NCBI GenBank assembly: GCA_963753815.1
Contig: CAVWDU010000003.1
Span: 1,612,001 to 1,676,000, forward strand
From: CAVWDU01 sp963753815
GTDB lineage: Bacteria > Pseudomonadota > Gammaproteobacteria > Pseudomonadales > Halieaceae
Direction of reading: 5' to 3'
DNA: 64,000 nt
This document shows, piece after piece, positions 41,663 to 50,613 of this stretch (the first letter of the stretch is position 1; every line of letters starts with the position of its first letter). Under the pieces are notes generated by a model. That model did not search any database. It was not told where the DNA came from and saw only the letters and a program-made list of their open reading frames with translations. Position numbers and translations under genes: made by a program.

Positions 41663-42253
41663 TCAGCGCACCGGGACGGGCTCGCCCGCCCAGGGTGTGA
41701 CGGTTTCCCCGAACGCGGCATTGAAACCCTCGGGCAGTTCCTCGGTCATGTCGAGCAGGGCCGCAAGTCGCCCCATCCCCACGTACAGGGCCAGGTGAAG
41801 CAGCAGCTCCATGGTCTGGGCCTCGTCGAAATGTTCCCGCAGCGCCGCGAAGCGGGCGTCGGTGATCGACAGGTGATCGGTGGCAAAGCGGTCAGCGAAG
41901 TCCAGCGCCGCGCGTTCCTGCGCCGACAGGGCCTCGGCCTCCTGCGGTCGCTCCAGCGAACAGACCAGGTCCTCGTCGACGCTGTCCGACGCGCTTGAGT
42001 AGCGAATGGCCATGCAGCTGCGGCACTGGTTGTGGAAGGCGACCCTGAGCCGTACCAGTTCGATCAGCCGTTCCGGCAGGGTTCTGTTGAGAGTGACGGC
42101 GGCGCCGAAGGCGAGTGCGCCCTTCGCCATTTCCGGTGCGTGCGCCAGCATCCGGGTGATGCCCTGTTCGATCTCCGTGGCACTCTCGGCGCCGGCCATT
42201 GTCGCCAGTTCCGGGTCCCACTCACTCGCCGGTATCTTGCTGATTCTGCTCAT
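41663..42253 (-). CDS. Carboxymuconolactone decarboxylase / AhpD-like protein
   Basis: 196-aa all-helical protein with the AhpD core LVRLRVAFHNQCRSCMAIRYSSA. The CxxC is present, but the histidine usually three residues later is replaced by Arg-Tyr, so peroxidase-type activity is uncertain. It lies 19 bp after the last Mrp gene on the same strand. Confidence 0.8.
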   Translation of the reverse strand: MSRISKIPASEWDPELATMAGAESATEIEQGITRMLAHAPEMAKGALAFGAAVTLNRTLPERLIELVRLRVAFHNQCRSCMAIRYSSASDSVDEDLVCSLERPQEAEALSAQERAALDFADRFATDHLSITDARFAALREHFDEAQTMELLLHLALYVGMGRLAALLDMTEELPEGFNAAFGETVTPWAGEPVPVR

Positions 42254-42272
42254 ATCGGTCTCCGGTTCCGGG

Positions 42273-43985
42273 TTAGCCCTGGTAGAAATAGTAGACCAAT
42301 ACGTAGGTGGTCAGCAGCGCGGCGATCCACAGCCCCGTGGTGGTGATACTCCACGAGCGAGCGAGCACGCCGCGGGGGCGGTTCTCGCTCGCCGGGGCGA
42401 CCCCGCGTGTCAGGCCAGCGCCCAGTTTCTGCACCAGGGCATCGCCTGCGGGTCGCAGGCGCGCGGCGATACGGGCGACCGCGCCGGCCAGCCAATGCCC
42501 CAGCGCGGGCAGCAGTCGACGCCAGAGCCAGTCGGTATCGAGGCTGATGGTGTTGGTGCGCCGCATCAACGGCAGCAACAGGAAGAAGGCGAGTCCGGAG
42601 AACAGCAACAGCTGCAGGTAAAACAGCACCTTACCCGGCTTGTAGGCGTCGAACTCGACCGGGTAGGGCAGGTGGCGGTAAAGCAGCTCGGGGTAGACGC
42701 CGAGCAGGATACAGGCGGCGGCGAACAACACCATCGCCAGGGCCATGTTCCACGGGGCGTCGTCTGGTCGCAGTCCTGAGTCTTTCTGGAAAAACACAAA
42801 CCACGGGTACTTGATGCCGGCGTGCAGGAATACGCCGGCGGAGGCCGCCGTCAGCAGCATGTAGGTCCAGAACAGCTGGCCGTCCACCGCCGCCTCGGAA
42901 ATCATGGTCTTGGTCGTGTAACCCGAGGTCAGGGGAAAGCCACTGATGGCCAGCGCACCGATGATGCCGCAGACGGTGGTCAGCGGCATGGTGCGAAACA
43001 GCCCGCCCAGGTCGGTGCAGCGAGAAAACCCGGTGCGGTAGAGCACTACGCCGGCGCTCATGAACAGCAGGGCCTTGTAGATGATGTGTGCGAACGCGTG
43101 GGCGGCGGCGCCGTTCAGCGCCATCTGGGTGCCGATCCCCACGGCGCACACCATGAACCCGACCTGGTTGACGATCGAATAGGCGAGGATGCGCCGGGCG
43201 TCATTCTCCAGCAGGGCGTAGAGGATGCCGTACATGATCATGAACAGGCCGACCGGTATCAGCACCGGTTCCCCGGGAAACAGCAGGATCAGCGCCAGTA
43301 CCGCCGTCTTGGTGGTGAATGCCGACAGGAACACGGTGCCCGAGGGAGTGGATTCGGGGTAGGCGTCGGCCAGCCAGGCCGATATCGGGGGTGCGGCAGT
43401 ATTGATCAGGATACCGATGAGAATCATCCAGGTATCGAAGGAGTTCGCCAGCAGGGGGCGTATCTCCAGCGAGCCGGTGTGTATCATCACACCTTCGATA
43501 CCGACCTTGAGAATAACCCCGCCCAGCAGGTGCATGATGGCATAGCGGATGCCGGCGGCGCGCGCGGCTGCGGTGCCGCCGCACCAGATCAACACGGTCG
43601 AGAACAGGGCCATCAACTCCCAGTAGAGGAAGAGGGTGATCAGGTCGCCGGCGAAGCAGACGCCAATGGCGCCTGCGGCGTAGGCATAGGCGGCCGCCAG
43701 CTCGTACCAGCGCGCCTGGCGGAATGCGAACAGCGCGCCACCCAGCGCCATCAGGGTAAAGATCGTCGCGAACAATCGCCGCACTGCGCTGCCCTCGACG
43801 AGCTGAATCTCGTAGGACAGGAACGTGGTTGTACTCACCACCCCGTCGGGAATCTGCCAGATCGCCCACAACGCGACCAGCGGGGCCGCGAACAGCAGCA
43901 GCGGCCGCACGGGCCCACGCAGGGGGCCGAGCAGCGCCGCGGCAGCGAGGAGGTATAGCGCGGGTGACAGGGGTTCAGGCATCAT
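42273..43985 (-). CDS. mnhD: Mrp antiporter D-like subunit (third copy)
   Basis: 570-aa polytopic protein of the NuoL/M/N-MrpD family, with the central proton-channel helices (LITLFLYWELMALFS, ILAYSIVNQVGFMV, AAAHAFAHIIYKALLFMSAG). It has a longer C-terminal region than the other two copies. It overlaps the small subunit upstream by 11 bp. Its role in ion selectivity is unknown. Confidence 0.85.
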   Translation of the reverse strand: MMPEPLSPALYLLAAAALLGPLRGPVRPLLLFAAPLVALWAIWQIPDGVVSTTTFLSYEIQLVEGSAVRRLFATIFTLMALGGALFAFRQARWYELAAAYAYAAGAIGVCFAGDLITLFLYWELMALFSTVLIWCGGTAAARAAGIRYAIMHLLGGVILKVGIEGVMIHTGSLEIRPLLANSFDTWMILIGILINTAAPPISAWLADAYPESTPSGTVFLSAFTTKTAVLALILLFPGEPVLIPVGLFMIMYGILYALLENDARRILAYSIVNQVGFMVCAVGIGTQMALNGAAAHAFAHIIYKALLFMSAGVVLYRTGFSRCTDLGGLFRTMPLTTVCGIIGALAISGFPLTSGYTTKTMISEAAVDGQLFWTYMLLTAASAGVFLHAGIKYPWFVFFQKDSGLRPDDAPWNMALAMVLFAAACILLGVYPELLYRHLPYPVEFDAYKPGKVLFYLQLLLFSGLAFFLLLPLMRRTNTISLDTDWLWRRLLPALGHWLAGAVARIAARLRPAGDALVQKLGAGLTRGVAPASENRPRGVLARSWSITTTGLWIAALLTTYVLVYYFYQG

Positions 43986-44241
43986 CGTCCCCGCTGTAGT
44001 AGTTTTCCGGGCGCTTCAATACCAGCCCCATCAACCTGGCCGCGAGCACCATCAACAGGCAGCTGATGAAACCGAACACGGCGGCAAAACCGGGCCAGTC
44101 GTCGAAGCCGAAGTAGCCCTTGTAAGGAACCCACCACTGGGCGAGCACACTCAACGCGAGCACCACCAGGGACAGGCCGGCCAGCCAGCGCAGGGTAGTC
44201 GGGCGCACCAGCCAGTGCGTGTCTGTCGATTCATCCGTCAT
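43975..44241 (-). CDS. Small membrane subunit within the Mrp operon
   Basis: 88-aa protein with two membrane helices (about residues 15-33 and 45-68), preceded by a polar N-terminus (MTDESTDTHW). It overlaps both neighbouring D-like genes. Similar small proteins occur in extended Mrp operons; function unknown. Confidence 0.7.
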   Translation of the reverse strand: MTDESTDTHWLVRPTTLRWLAGLSLVVLALSVLAQWWVPYKGYFGFDDWPGFAAVFGFISCLLMVLAARLMGLVLKRPENYYSGDDDA

Positions 44242-45707
44242 TTGATCCCCCCGACGACCTGGCTCTCGAGCGCCAGCACGGGCCCGTTGAAGACGAAAAA
44301 CCCGATAGTCAGGGCGGCGGTGCAGGTAAGCGCCGCGACGACCAGCAGCGGCGCCTCGCCGTGGTCAGGGCCGGATTCGCGCTCTTCCTGCGCAAACCAG
44401 GCCATGAAGACAATGGGCAGGAAGTAGGCGGCGTTCAGTGCCGTGCTGATCACCAGGGTGCCTATGGCCAGCAGGTTGTCGGATTGAAAGGCCCCGGCGA
44501 GGATGTACCACTTGGAGACGAAACCGCCGGTGGGTGGTACGCCGATCATGCTCAGGGCGCCGATGGTGAACGCCGTCATGGTCCAGGGCATGCGGCGGCC
44601 GATGCCGCGCAACTGGTGCAGTTCGGTCTTGCGGGAGGCGGTATAGATGGCGCCCGCGGCAAAGAACAGGGTGATCTTGCCGAAGGCGTGGGCGACCATG
44701 TGCACCGCGGCGCCAATCTCGGCCAGTGGTTTGAGAATAGCGGCCGCCATCACCACGTAGGAAAGCTGCGAGATGGTGGAATAGGCCAGCATGCGCTTGA
44801 GGTTCTGCTGCCGCAGCGCAATCACGCTGGCAGCGATGATGGTAAACGCAGCCAGGTACACCAGCCAGCCACTGCTCGGTTCACCGAAGAGAAAGTCGAT
44901 CCCGAAGATATACACGATCACCTTGCTTACTGTGAACACACCGGCCTTGACCACCGCGACTGCGTGCAGCAACGCGCTGACCGGCGTCGGCGCCACCATC
45001 GCCGCCGGCAACCAGCGATGGACGGGCATCACCGCCGCCTTGCCGATACCGAGCACGAACAGTGCCAGCAGCAGGCCTACGGCCGGCCCGCTGATACTGC
45101 CCTCCAGTATTCCGCCGGGGGTGAAGTCACCGTGGCCCGCGACCGCATAGGTCCAGATGATGGCCGGCAGGAACAGCCCGATGGACGTCAGCAGCAGCAG
45201 GCCCAGGTACACCCGCGCCGAGCGCACGGTATCGGGGTCGCCCTTGTGTGACACCAGTGGGTAGGTCGAGAGGGTCAGTAGCTCGTAGAAAAGAAACAGC
45301 GTGAACAGGTTGGCGGCGAAGGCGATACCCATGGTGGCGGCGAGCGCAATGGCGAAGCAGACGTAAAACCGGGTCTGGTGCGTCTCCGAGTTGGCGCGCA
45401 TGTAACCGATGGAATAGACCGAATTCACCACCCACAGGCTGGAGGCCAGTGCGCCGAAGAGCATACCCAGCGGCTCGACCCGGAAGGCGATCTCGAGCCC
45501 CGGCATGACCTCCGTGACCGCAACACCCGGCCGCTCACCGGCCAGCAGGTGCGGCACCAACTGCCACACCGTAAATGCGAGTGCCACCGCGGTGACCAGT
45601 GTCGCCGCCTCCCGCAGGTTGGCGTTGATCCTGCCACACAGCGCGATGGCGACCGCACCTGTGGCGGGCAGGAGCAGGCTTGCCAGAATAGTGTCGGCGG
45701 GGCTCAT
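44238..45707 (-). CDS. mnhD: Mrp antiporter D-like subunit (second copy)
   Basis: 489-aa MrpD/NuoN-family ion-translocating subunit. Conserved blocks are LFTLFLFYELLTLSTYPLV, GKAAVMPVHRWLPAAMVAPTPVSALLHAVAVVKAGVF with the catalytic lysine region, and AYSTISQLSYVVM. It overlaps the first copy by 4 bp and is clearly a paralogue of it. Confidence 0.9.
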   Translation of the reverse strand: MSPADTILASLLLPATGAVAIALCGRINANLREAATLVTAVALAFTVWQLVPHLLAGERPGVAVTEVMPGLEIAFRVEPLGMLFGALASSLWVVNSVYSIGYMRANSETHQTRFYVCFAIALAATMGIAFAANLFTLFLFYELLTLSTYPLVSHKGDPDTVRSARVYLGLLLLTSIGLFLPAIIWTYAVAGHGDFTPGGILEGSISGPAVGLLLALFVLGIGKAAVMPVHRWLPAAMVAPTPVSALLHAVAVVKAGVFTVSKVIVYIFGIDFLFGEPSSGWLVYLAAFTIIAASVIALRQQNLKRMLAYSTISQLSYVVMAAAILKPLAEIGAAVHMVAHAFGKITLFFAAGAIYTASRKTELHQLRGIGRRMPWTMTAFTIGALSMIGVPPTGGFVSKWYILAGAFQSDNLLAIGTLVISTALNAAYFLPIVFMAWFAQEERESGPDHGEAPLLVVAALTCTAALTIGFFVFNGPVLALESQVVGGIK

Positions 45708-47194
45708 CCGGGCGCGCCTGTCAGCTCGGTGGACGCTTCGAGGGCGAGGGCTGTGGGCAGACCGGCGTCCAGTCCGAAGTAGATGTTGCCGGCGGCCGCG
45801 ATCACGGCGACAGCCAGCATCGGCGCCGGCGCCTCATTGCGGGGGCCGGTCGCCACCCCGGGTTCAGCGAAATACGCAGTCTCGATGATCCGCCACAGGT
45901 AGACCACCGCCAGCAGTGAACCCGCGACGATGACCGCCACCAGGGGCGCGGCCAGCGCGCCCTGTTCGAGCGCGGCCGTCAGCAGCCACCACTTGCTGGT
46001 GAAGCCGGCAGTGCCCGGTACGCCGATCAGGCTCAACCCGCCGACGACGAATACCGCCATGGTGATCGGCATGCTGCGCCCGGCGCCGCGGATATCGCTG
46101 ACCTCGAGCCCTGGCAGGCGCATGGCCAGGGCGGCGACGGCGATGAACAGCGTGCCCTTGGCCAGGGCGTGGTTGAACATGTGCAACAGGGCCGCTGCCA
46201 TGCCGGTGCCGGTGACGAAGCTGGCCCCCAGCAGGATATAACCGACCTGGGCAATCGAAGAGAACGCCAGCAGGCGTTTCACGCGGGTTTCGAACACGGC
46301 GACCCAGGAGGCGACCAGGATAGCGGCGACGGCCAGCGGCATCAGGAAGTAGCCGAACTGCAGGTCGTGCCCGGCGAGGTTGGGTTGGAACACCACGTAA
46401 TCGAAGCGCAGCAGTACGTAAAGTGCGACCTTGGTACTGCAGGCGGCGAGAAATACGGTGACAGCGTGCGGCGCAAACGTATAGGCGTTGGGCAGCCATA
46501 CGTGCAGGGGAAACACCGCCGCTTTCAGCGCCATGCCGATAGTGATGAAGCCGGCGGCAACGAGTATCGGTTTCAGCTCGGTGACGCCGGCGACCCGGTC
46601 GGCCATGTCGGCCAGGTTGAGTGTTCCGGTCATCATGTAGATCAGGCCGACGCCGATCAGGTAGAACGTCGCGCCGATGGTACCCATGACCAGGTAGGTG
46701 AACACCGCCGGCAGCGCCTTGCGCTCGGGCCCGCCGGCGATGAGGACGTAGCTGGCCAAGCTGGAAATTTCCATGAACACGAAGATGTTGAACGCGTCGC
46801 CCGACACCGAGATGCCGAGCAGGCCGGCGAGCACCAGCATCCAGGCGGCGTAAAATAGCGGTTGGCGGCCGGCTTCCACTTGCGTATCGATGCTGTGGCG
46901 CGCGATCAGCAGTGCGGCCAGCCCGGCTCCGCTGACCAGCAGGACCATCAGGGCGCTGAAGGCATCCACCGCCAACTGGATTCCGTAAGGCGCGCTCCAC
47001 GAACCCATCGCGTAGACGAGGTGCCCACCGTCGAGGATGATGCCGGTCATCGCCACGGCGATGGCGAAACTCATCGCTGCCGCGGCTGTCGCTGCCAGCC
47101 AGGCGAGCCCCCGGGGCGCGAGCAGCATGACCAGCGGCGCGCTCAGCAGGGGCACGATGACCTGCAGCGCAGGTAGATGATCGCTGCTAATCAT
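45704..47194 (-). CDS. mnhD: Mrp antiporter D subunit (first copy)
   Basis: 496-aa MrpD with DAFNIFVFMEISSLASYVLI, GMALKAAVFPLHVWLPNAYTFAPHAVTVFLAA and AFSSIAQVGYILLGAS. It follows mnhC after 8 bp, the normal C-D order, so this copy is the likely orthologue of the canonical MrpD. Confidence 0.9.
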   Translation of the reverse strand: MISSDHLPALQVIVPLLSAPLVMLLAPRGLAWLAATAAAAMSFAIAVAMTGIILDGGHLVYAMGSWSAPYGIQLAVDAFSALMVLLVSGAGLAALLIARHSIDTQVEAGRQPLFYAAWMLVLAGLLGISVSGDAFNIFVFMEISSLASYVLIAGGPERKALPAVFTYLVMGTIGATFYLIGVGLIYMMTGTLNLADMADRVAGVTELKPILVAAGFITIGMALKAAVFPLHVWLPNAYTFAPHAVTVFLAACSTKVALYVLLRFDYVVFQPNLAGHDLQFGYFLMPLAVAAILVASWVAVFETRVKRLLAFSSIAQVGYILLGASFVTGTGMAAALLHMFNHALAKGTLFIAVAALAMRLPGLEVSDIRGAGRSMPITMAVFVVGGLSLIGVPGTAGFTSKWWLLTAALEQGALAAPLVAVIVAGSLLAVVYLWRIIETAYFAEPGVATGPRNEAPAPMLAVAVIAAAGNIYFGLDAGLPTALALEASTELTGAPG

Positions 47195-47202
47195 GCCGGC
47201 GC

Positions 47203-47553
47203 TCAGTCCAGGCCCCGGATTTCGTCTTCCTCGATGGTGCCGTAACTTTCGTAGATGCGAACGACCAGGGCGAGACCGAGTGCTGTGGTGGAGACGCCGA
47301 CGACGATCGCCGTCAGGATGAGCACCTGGGGCAGGGGGTTGGAATACAGTTGGCCGGCGACCTCAGACTGTATGATGGGCGCCGTGCCGCCCTCCACTTT
47401 GTCCATCGTGATGTACATCAGGAACACCGCCGACTGGAACAGGATCAGGCCGAGCAGCTTCTTGATCAGGTTGGTCCGGGCGATGATGGCATAGAAGCCG
47501 ACCATCAGTACCACCGCGAATACCCAGTAATTGTAGTAACCCAGCAATTCCAT
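47203..47553 (-). CDS. mnhC: Mrp antiporter C subunit (NuoK-like)
   Basis: 116 aa from the ATG at 47553 (MELLGYYNYWVFAVVLMVG), chosen because the 18 codons upstream are not family-like. Three helices with IIARTNLIKKLLGLILFQSAVFLM and PLPQVLILTAIVVGVSTTALGLAL. The start overlaps the last base of the preceding gene's stop. Confidence 0.9.
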   Translation of the reverse strand: MELLGYYNYWVFAVVLMVGFYAIIARTNLIKKLLGLILFQSAVFLMYITMDKVEGGTAPIIQSEVAGQLYSNPLPQVLILTAIVVGVSTTALGLALVVRIYESYGTIEEDEIRGLD

Positions 47554-48536
47554 CAGGTGGCCTCCCGGGCGGCGAACGCGTGAAAAATCGCCAGCAGCGA
47601 CCCGCACACGGTCATACCGACGCCGGCCTCGATCAGGATGATGCCGTATTGCTGGCCCTTGACCGGGTCGTCCAGCAATACCGAATAGTCGAGGAAGTTA
47701 CCACCCAGCAGCATGCCGGCCACGCCCACGAGACCGTACAGCGCGGCGCCGCCGGCGACCAGGGCGAGCTGCGCGGTGCGCGGTACCGCCCGCAGGGCAG
47801 CTTTTTCGCCGGCGATGAGCGCGTAAAGGATAAATCCGGAGGCGACGATCGCACCCGCCTGGAAACCGCCGCCCGGACCGTATTCGCCGTGGAACTGCAC
47901 ATACAGGCCGAACAGTACGATGAACGGCACCAGCAGGCGGCCCACGACCTTCGGGATCAGGTGGTGCCGCAGCCCGAGGCTGTCCCGCTCGCTGGCATCA
48001 ATGGCCGACCCGGTGGGTTGGCCGGTGCCGAGTACGAACAGCACGCCGATGCAGGCGGCGAACACGACGAACACCTCACCGAGGGTATCGTAGGCCCGGA
48101 ACGTTCCCAGGACCGCCGTGACCACGTTGGGAATGTCGATGAGCTCGGGCGTCTTTTCCAGGTACCACGGTGCCACGTGCTGGTGAACGGGCGCCTCGGG
48201 GTCGCCCAGTCGGGGCTTGTCGAAGGTTGCGTACAACAGGACCAGGGTGGTGCTGCTTACCACCAGGATCGCGCCGATGCGACCCGTGCGGCGCTCGTGT
48301 TCGGTCTTGGTGGTCAGGGCGAGGCCGGCCAGGAGGATCACCGTGGTCACCCCCGCGCCCACGGCGGCCTCGGTAAGCGCGACGTCCGCCGCGTCGAGGA
48401 GGAAGAAGTTCGCCGCCATCAGCAGACTGAAAATCGAGGTCAGCATAACCGCGACGAACAGGTTGCGGGTCTGGACGATCGCGACGGCGGTGATCAGCAG
48501 CAGCGTGAGCAGGAACAGGGCAAACAGGACGGTCAC
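47553..48536 (-). CDS. mnhB: Fusion of MrpA C-terminal (DUF4040) and MrpB domains
   Basis: 327 aa. Residues 1-80 are a DUF4040 domain (ADVALTEAAVGAGVTTVILLAGL), equal to the C-terminal piece of large MrpA. Residues about 85-165 carry an MbhE-like helix pair (DTLGEVFVVFAACIGVLFVLG). Residues about 185-310 are the MnhB domain (LVPFIVLFGLYVQFHGEYGPGGGFQAGAIVASGFILYAL). The fused A'-B form is typical of group 2 Mrp operons. Confidence 0.88.
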   Translation of the reverse strand: MTVLFALFLLTLLLITAVAIVQTRNLFVAVMLTSIFSLLMAANFFLLDAADVALTEAAVGAGVTTVILLAGLALTTKTEHERRTGRIGAILVVSSTTLVLLYATFDKPRLGDPEAPVHQHVAPWYLEKTPELIDIPNVVTAVLGTFRAYDTLGEVFVVFAACIGVLFVLGTGQPTGSAIDASERDSLGLRHHLIPKVVGRLLVPFIVLFGLYVQFHGEYGPGGGFQAGAIVASGFILYALIAGEKAALRAVPRTAQLALVAGGAALYGLVGVAGMLLGGNFLDYSVLLDDPVKGQQYGIILIEAGVGMTVCGSLLAIFHAFAAREAT

Positions 48537-48865
48537 GGTGCGCTGCCTTCATCGGCGTCACCGGGTTTGACCCCTGACAACAGTGCAGCGTTGGCCAGCG
48601 CATAGCTTGCGGTGGGCCCGGTCAGCAGGAGAAACAGCATGATCGCGAACAGCTTGATGGTCGCCAGTGACAGGCCGGCCTGTAACATGATGCCCGGAAA
48701 AATCAGCAGCGTCGCCATGCTTTCGGTGAGGCTGGCAGCGTGCATGCGGGTGTATAGATTGGGCAGACGCAGCGCACCGATGCCACCGATCAGCACGAAC
48801 GCACCGCCGGCGGTCAGCAGCAGCACGCTCAGCGCATCGATCAGCACTGACCAGGGTTCACTCAC
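48533..48865 (-). CDS. mnhG: Mrp antiporter G subunit
   Basis: 110-aa membrane protein, GTG start, with the MnhG signature GGAFVLIGGIGALRLPNLYTRMHAASLTESMATLLIFPGIML. It overlaps the A'-B fusion by 4 bp and mnhF by 8 bp. Confidence 0.9.
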   Translation of the reverse strand: MSEPWSVLIDALSVLLLTAGGAFVLIGGIGALRLPNLYTRMHAASLTESMATLLIFPGIMLQAGLSLATIKLFAIMLFLLLTGPTASYALANAALLSGVKPGDADEGSAP

Positions 48866-49190
48866 CGGGCTCTCCCGGGTTCACGGCGCGGGAAGACGGG
48901 TTACGGCTCTGGAAAAACTCCAGTACGGCGAGGATGCCTACCAGGTTGATCATCGCGTAGGCGAGGGCGAGATCGAGAAAATCGGGGCGCCCGAACAGGA
49001 AGGCAACCACGGATAACAGCAGCGCGGTCTTGGTACCGAACATGTTGACTGCCAGCACCCGGTCGTAGACGGTCGGGCCACGCAGCGCCCGGATGAGCGC
49101 CAGCCCCATGGTGACGAGAATCGCGATGGACACGGTGTAGTACACGGGCTCAGTCAGCTCCCAGGGCCGCGGTGCGTCGAGTGAATTCAC
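48858..49190 (-). CDS. mnhF: Mrp antiporter F subunit
   Basis: 110 aa if started at the GTG at 49190, which overlaps mnhE by 41 bp; a GTG at 49145 right after the mnhE stop would give about 95 aa, closer to the family norm. Signature: LALIRALRGPTVYDRVLAVNMFGTKTALLLSVVAFLFGRPDFLDLALAYAMINLVG. Confidence 0.88.
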   Translation of the reverse strand: MNSLDAPRPWELTEPVYYTVSIAILVTMGLALIRALRGPTVYDRVLAVNMFGTKTALLLSVVAFLFGRPDFLDLALAYAMINLVGILAVLEFFQSRNPSSRAVNPGEPGE

Positions 49191-49755
49191 CGTCGGCCAG
49201 CTCCCGGGCGCCGCTCTGCGTGAGGCTGTGGACCGTCAGACGACCGCGGTAGACATCCAGGGTGACGGTGCCCGGTGCCAGGGTGATGGCGTTGCCCAGC
49301 GTCGCCTGGCCCACCTCGCCAAGGGCGCTGGCATCGACCTCGACCACTGTGGGGCTGATCGGCAGGCGCGGTGACAGTACGATGCGGGCCACGTCGATGC
49401 TCGAGCGGGTGATCTGCACCAGCAACCAGGCCCAGTAACCCGGCAGGCGGGAGAAGGCGCCGAACCGGATGCGATCGTTGAAAAAACCCACGCGGTCGGC
49501 GATGAACACGGTGAGCGCGCAGGAGAAAACGCCCAGGCCGACAACCAGCGGCTTGTAAATGCCCGACCACAGCAGCCATGCGGCCATGAGGACGCAGAAA
49601 AGCATCAGCGCCTGAAGCAACTTACGCGTTGTCGGCGTCGCGGGGTTTGCCTGTTTTTGCTTGCCGCTGTCGGTCAAGGCCCTCGCTCCGGATGCAGTGC
49701 TCCCATTGGTACGCCGGGCCCGCGCATCGCGATTGCCGTTTACAATGGGTTGCAA
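49150..49755 (-). CDS. mnhE: Mrp antiporter E subunit
   Basis: 201 aa as annotated, with about 40 extra hydrophilic N-terminal residues; a later start near the first helix (ALMLFCVLMAAWLLWSG) would fit the usual length of about 160. The MnhE domain includes PGYWAWLLVQITRSSIDVARIVLSP and LGNAITLAPGTVTLDV. First gene of the operon. Confidence 0.86.
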   Translation of the reverse strand: MQPIVNGNRDARARRTNGSTASGARALTDSGKQKQANPATPTTRKLLQALMLFCVLMAAWLLWSGIYKPLVVGLGVFSCALTVFIADRVGFFNDRIRFGAFSRLPGYWAWLLVQITRSSIDVARIVLSPRLPISPTVVEVDASALGEVGQATLGNAITLAPGTVTLDVYRGRLTVHSLTQSGARELADGEFTRRTAALGAD

Positions 49756-49932
49756 CGACGAGGGCCGGGGTTCCGCCGGCGGTTCAGTGTTCCCGCGCGG
49801 TACCCGCTATGATGGGTAGTCGGCTGCCCCGGCGTCAAGCGCCGGTATCGGCGGTCGGGCGTATTCCCGATCATCCGGTTGTACGCCTATACTGCTCCTG
49901 CGGTGGCGGCACCGCCCAGACCGGAGGCCGGA

Positions 49933-50613
49933 ATGCGCATTTTGATTGTGGAAGATCAGCAGGCCATGGGTGAGCGCCTGTCCCGTGGTTTGCGCGAATT
50001 GGGCCATACCGTCGACCTGTGCGAAGACGGCCGGCAGGGGCTGCTGATGGCCACGACGGAAGGGTACGACGCCATCGTGCTCGACTGGATGCTGCCGGAA
50101 GTGGACGGGCTGGCGGTCCTTACCGCGCTGCGCGCTGCCAAGGTGCACACCCCGGTGCTGATGTTGTCGGCCCGCGACAGCGTCGAGGACAAGGTCAGAG
50201 GGCTGCGGGCAGGCGCGGACGATTACCTGCCCAAGCCGTTCGCTTTCGAGGAACTGGTCGCGCGGCTGGAGGTGATCGGCCAGCGCGATCGGCGCGGTGA
50301 GGAGCGGGCCACCACCCTGCGCGCTCGGGACCTGAGCATGGACCTGCTGGCCCGCAAGGTGACCCGGGGGGAACAGTCGATCGACCTCAACCCCCGGGAG
50401 TTCAAGCTGCTCGAGTACCTGCTACAGCATAAGGGCCAGGTGGTCACCCGGACCATGCTGCTCGAGCACGTCTGGGACTACCATTTCGACCCGCAGACCA
50501 ACGTTATCGATGTGCATATCAGCCGCCTGCGCCAGAAGGTCGACAAGGGCTTCGACGTCGCCCTGATCGAGACGGTCAGGGGCGCGGGCTACCGCATCTC
50601 CGGTGAAGACTGA
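49933..50613 (+). CDS. OmpR/PhoB-family response regulator
   Basis: 226-aa two-component regulator. The receiver domain has the acidic pair in VEDQQ, phospho-acceptor D51 (IVLDWMLP) and the lysine in LPKPF. The C-terminal winged helix (FKLLEYLLQHKGQVVTRTMLLEHVW...VDVHISRLRQKV) binds DNA. The start is the ATG at 49933; the frame is open further upstream but is not family-like. Its stop overlaps the kinase start. Divergent from the Mrp operon, whose control it could influence. Confidence 0.92.
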   Translation: MRILIVEDQQAMGERLSRGLRELGHTVDLCEDGRQGLLMATTEGYDAIVLDWMLPEVDGLAVLTALRAAKVHTPVLMLSARDSVEDKVRGLRAGADDYLPKPFAFEELVARLEVIGQRDRRGEERATTLRARDLSMDLLARKVTRGEQSIDLNPREFKLLEYLLQHKGQVVTRTMLLEHVWDYHFDPQTNVIDVHISRLRQKVDKGFDVALIETVRGAGYRISGED

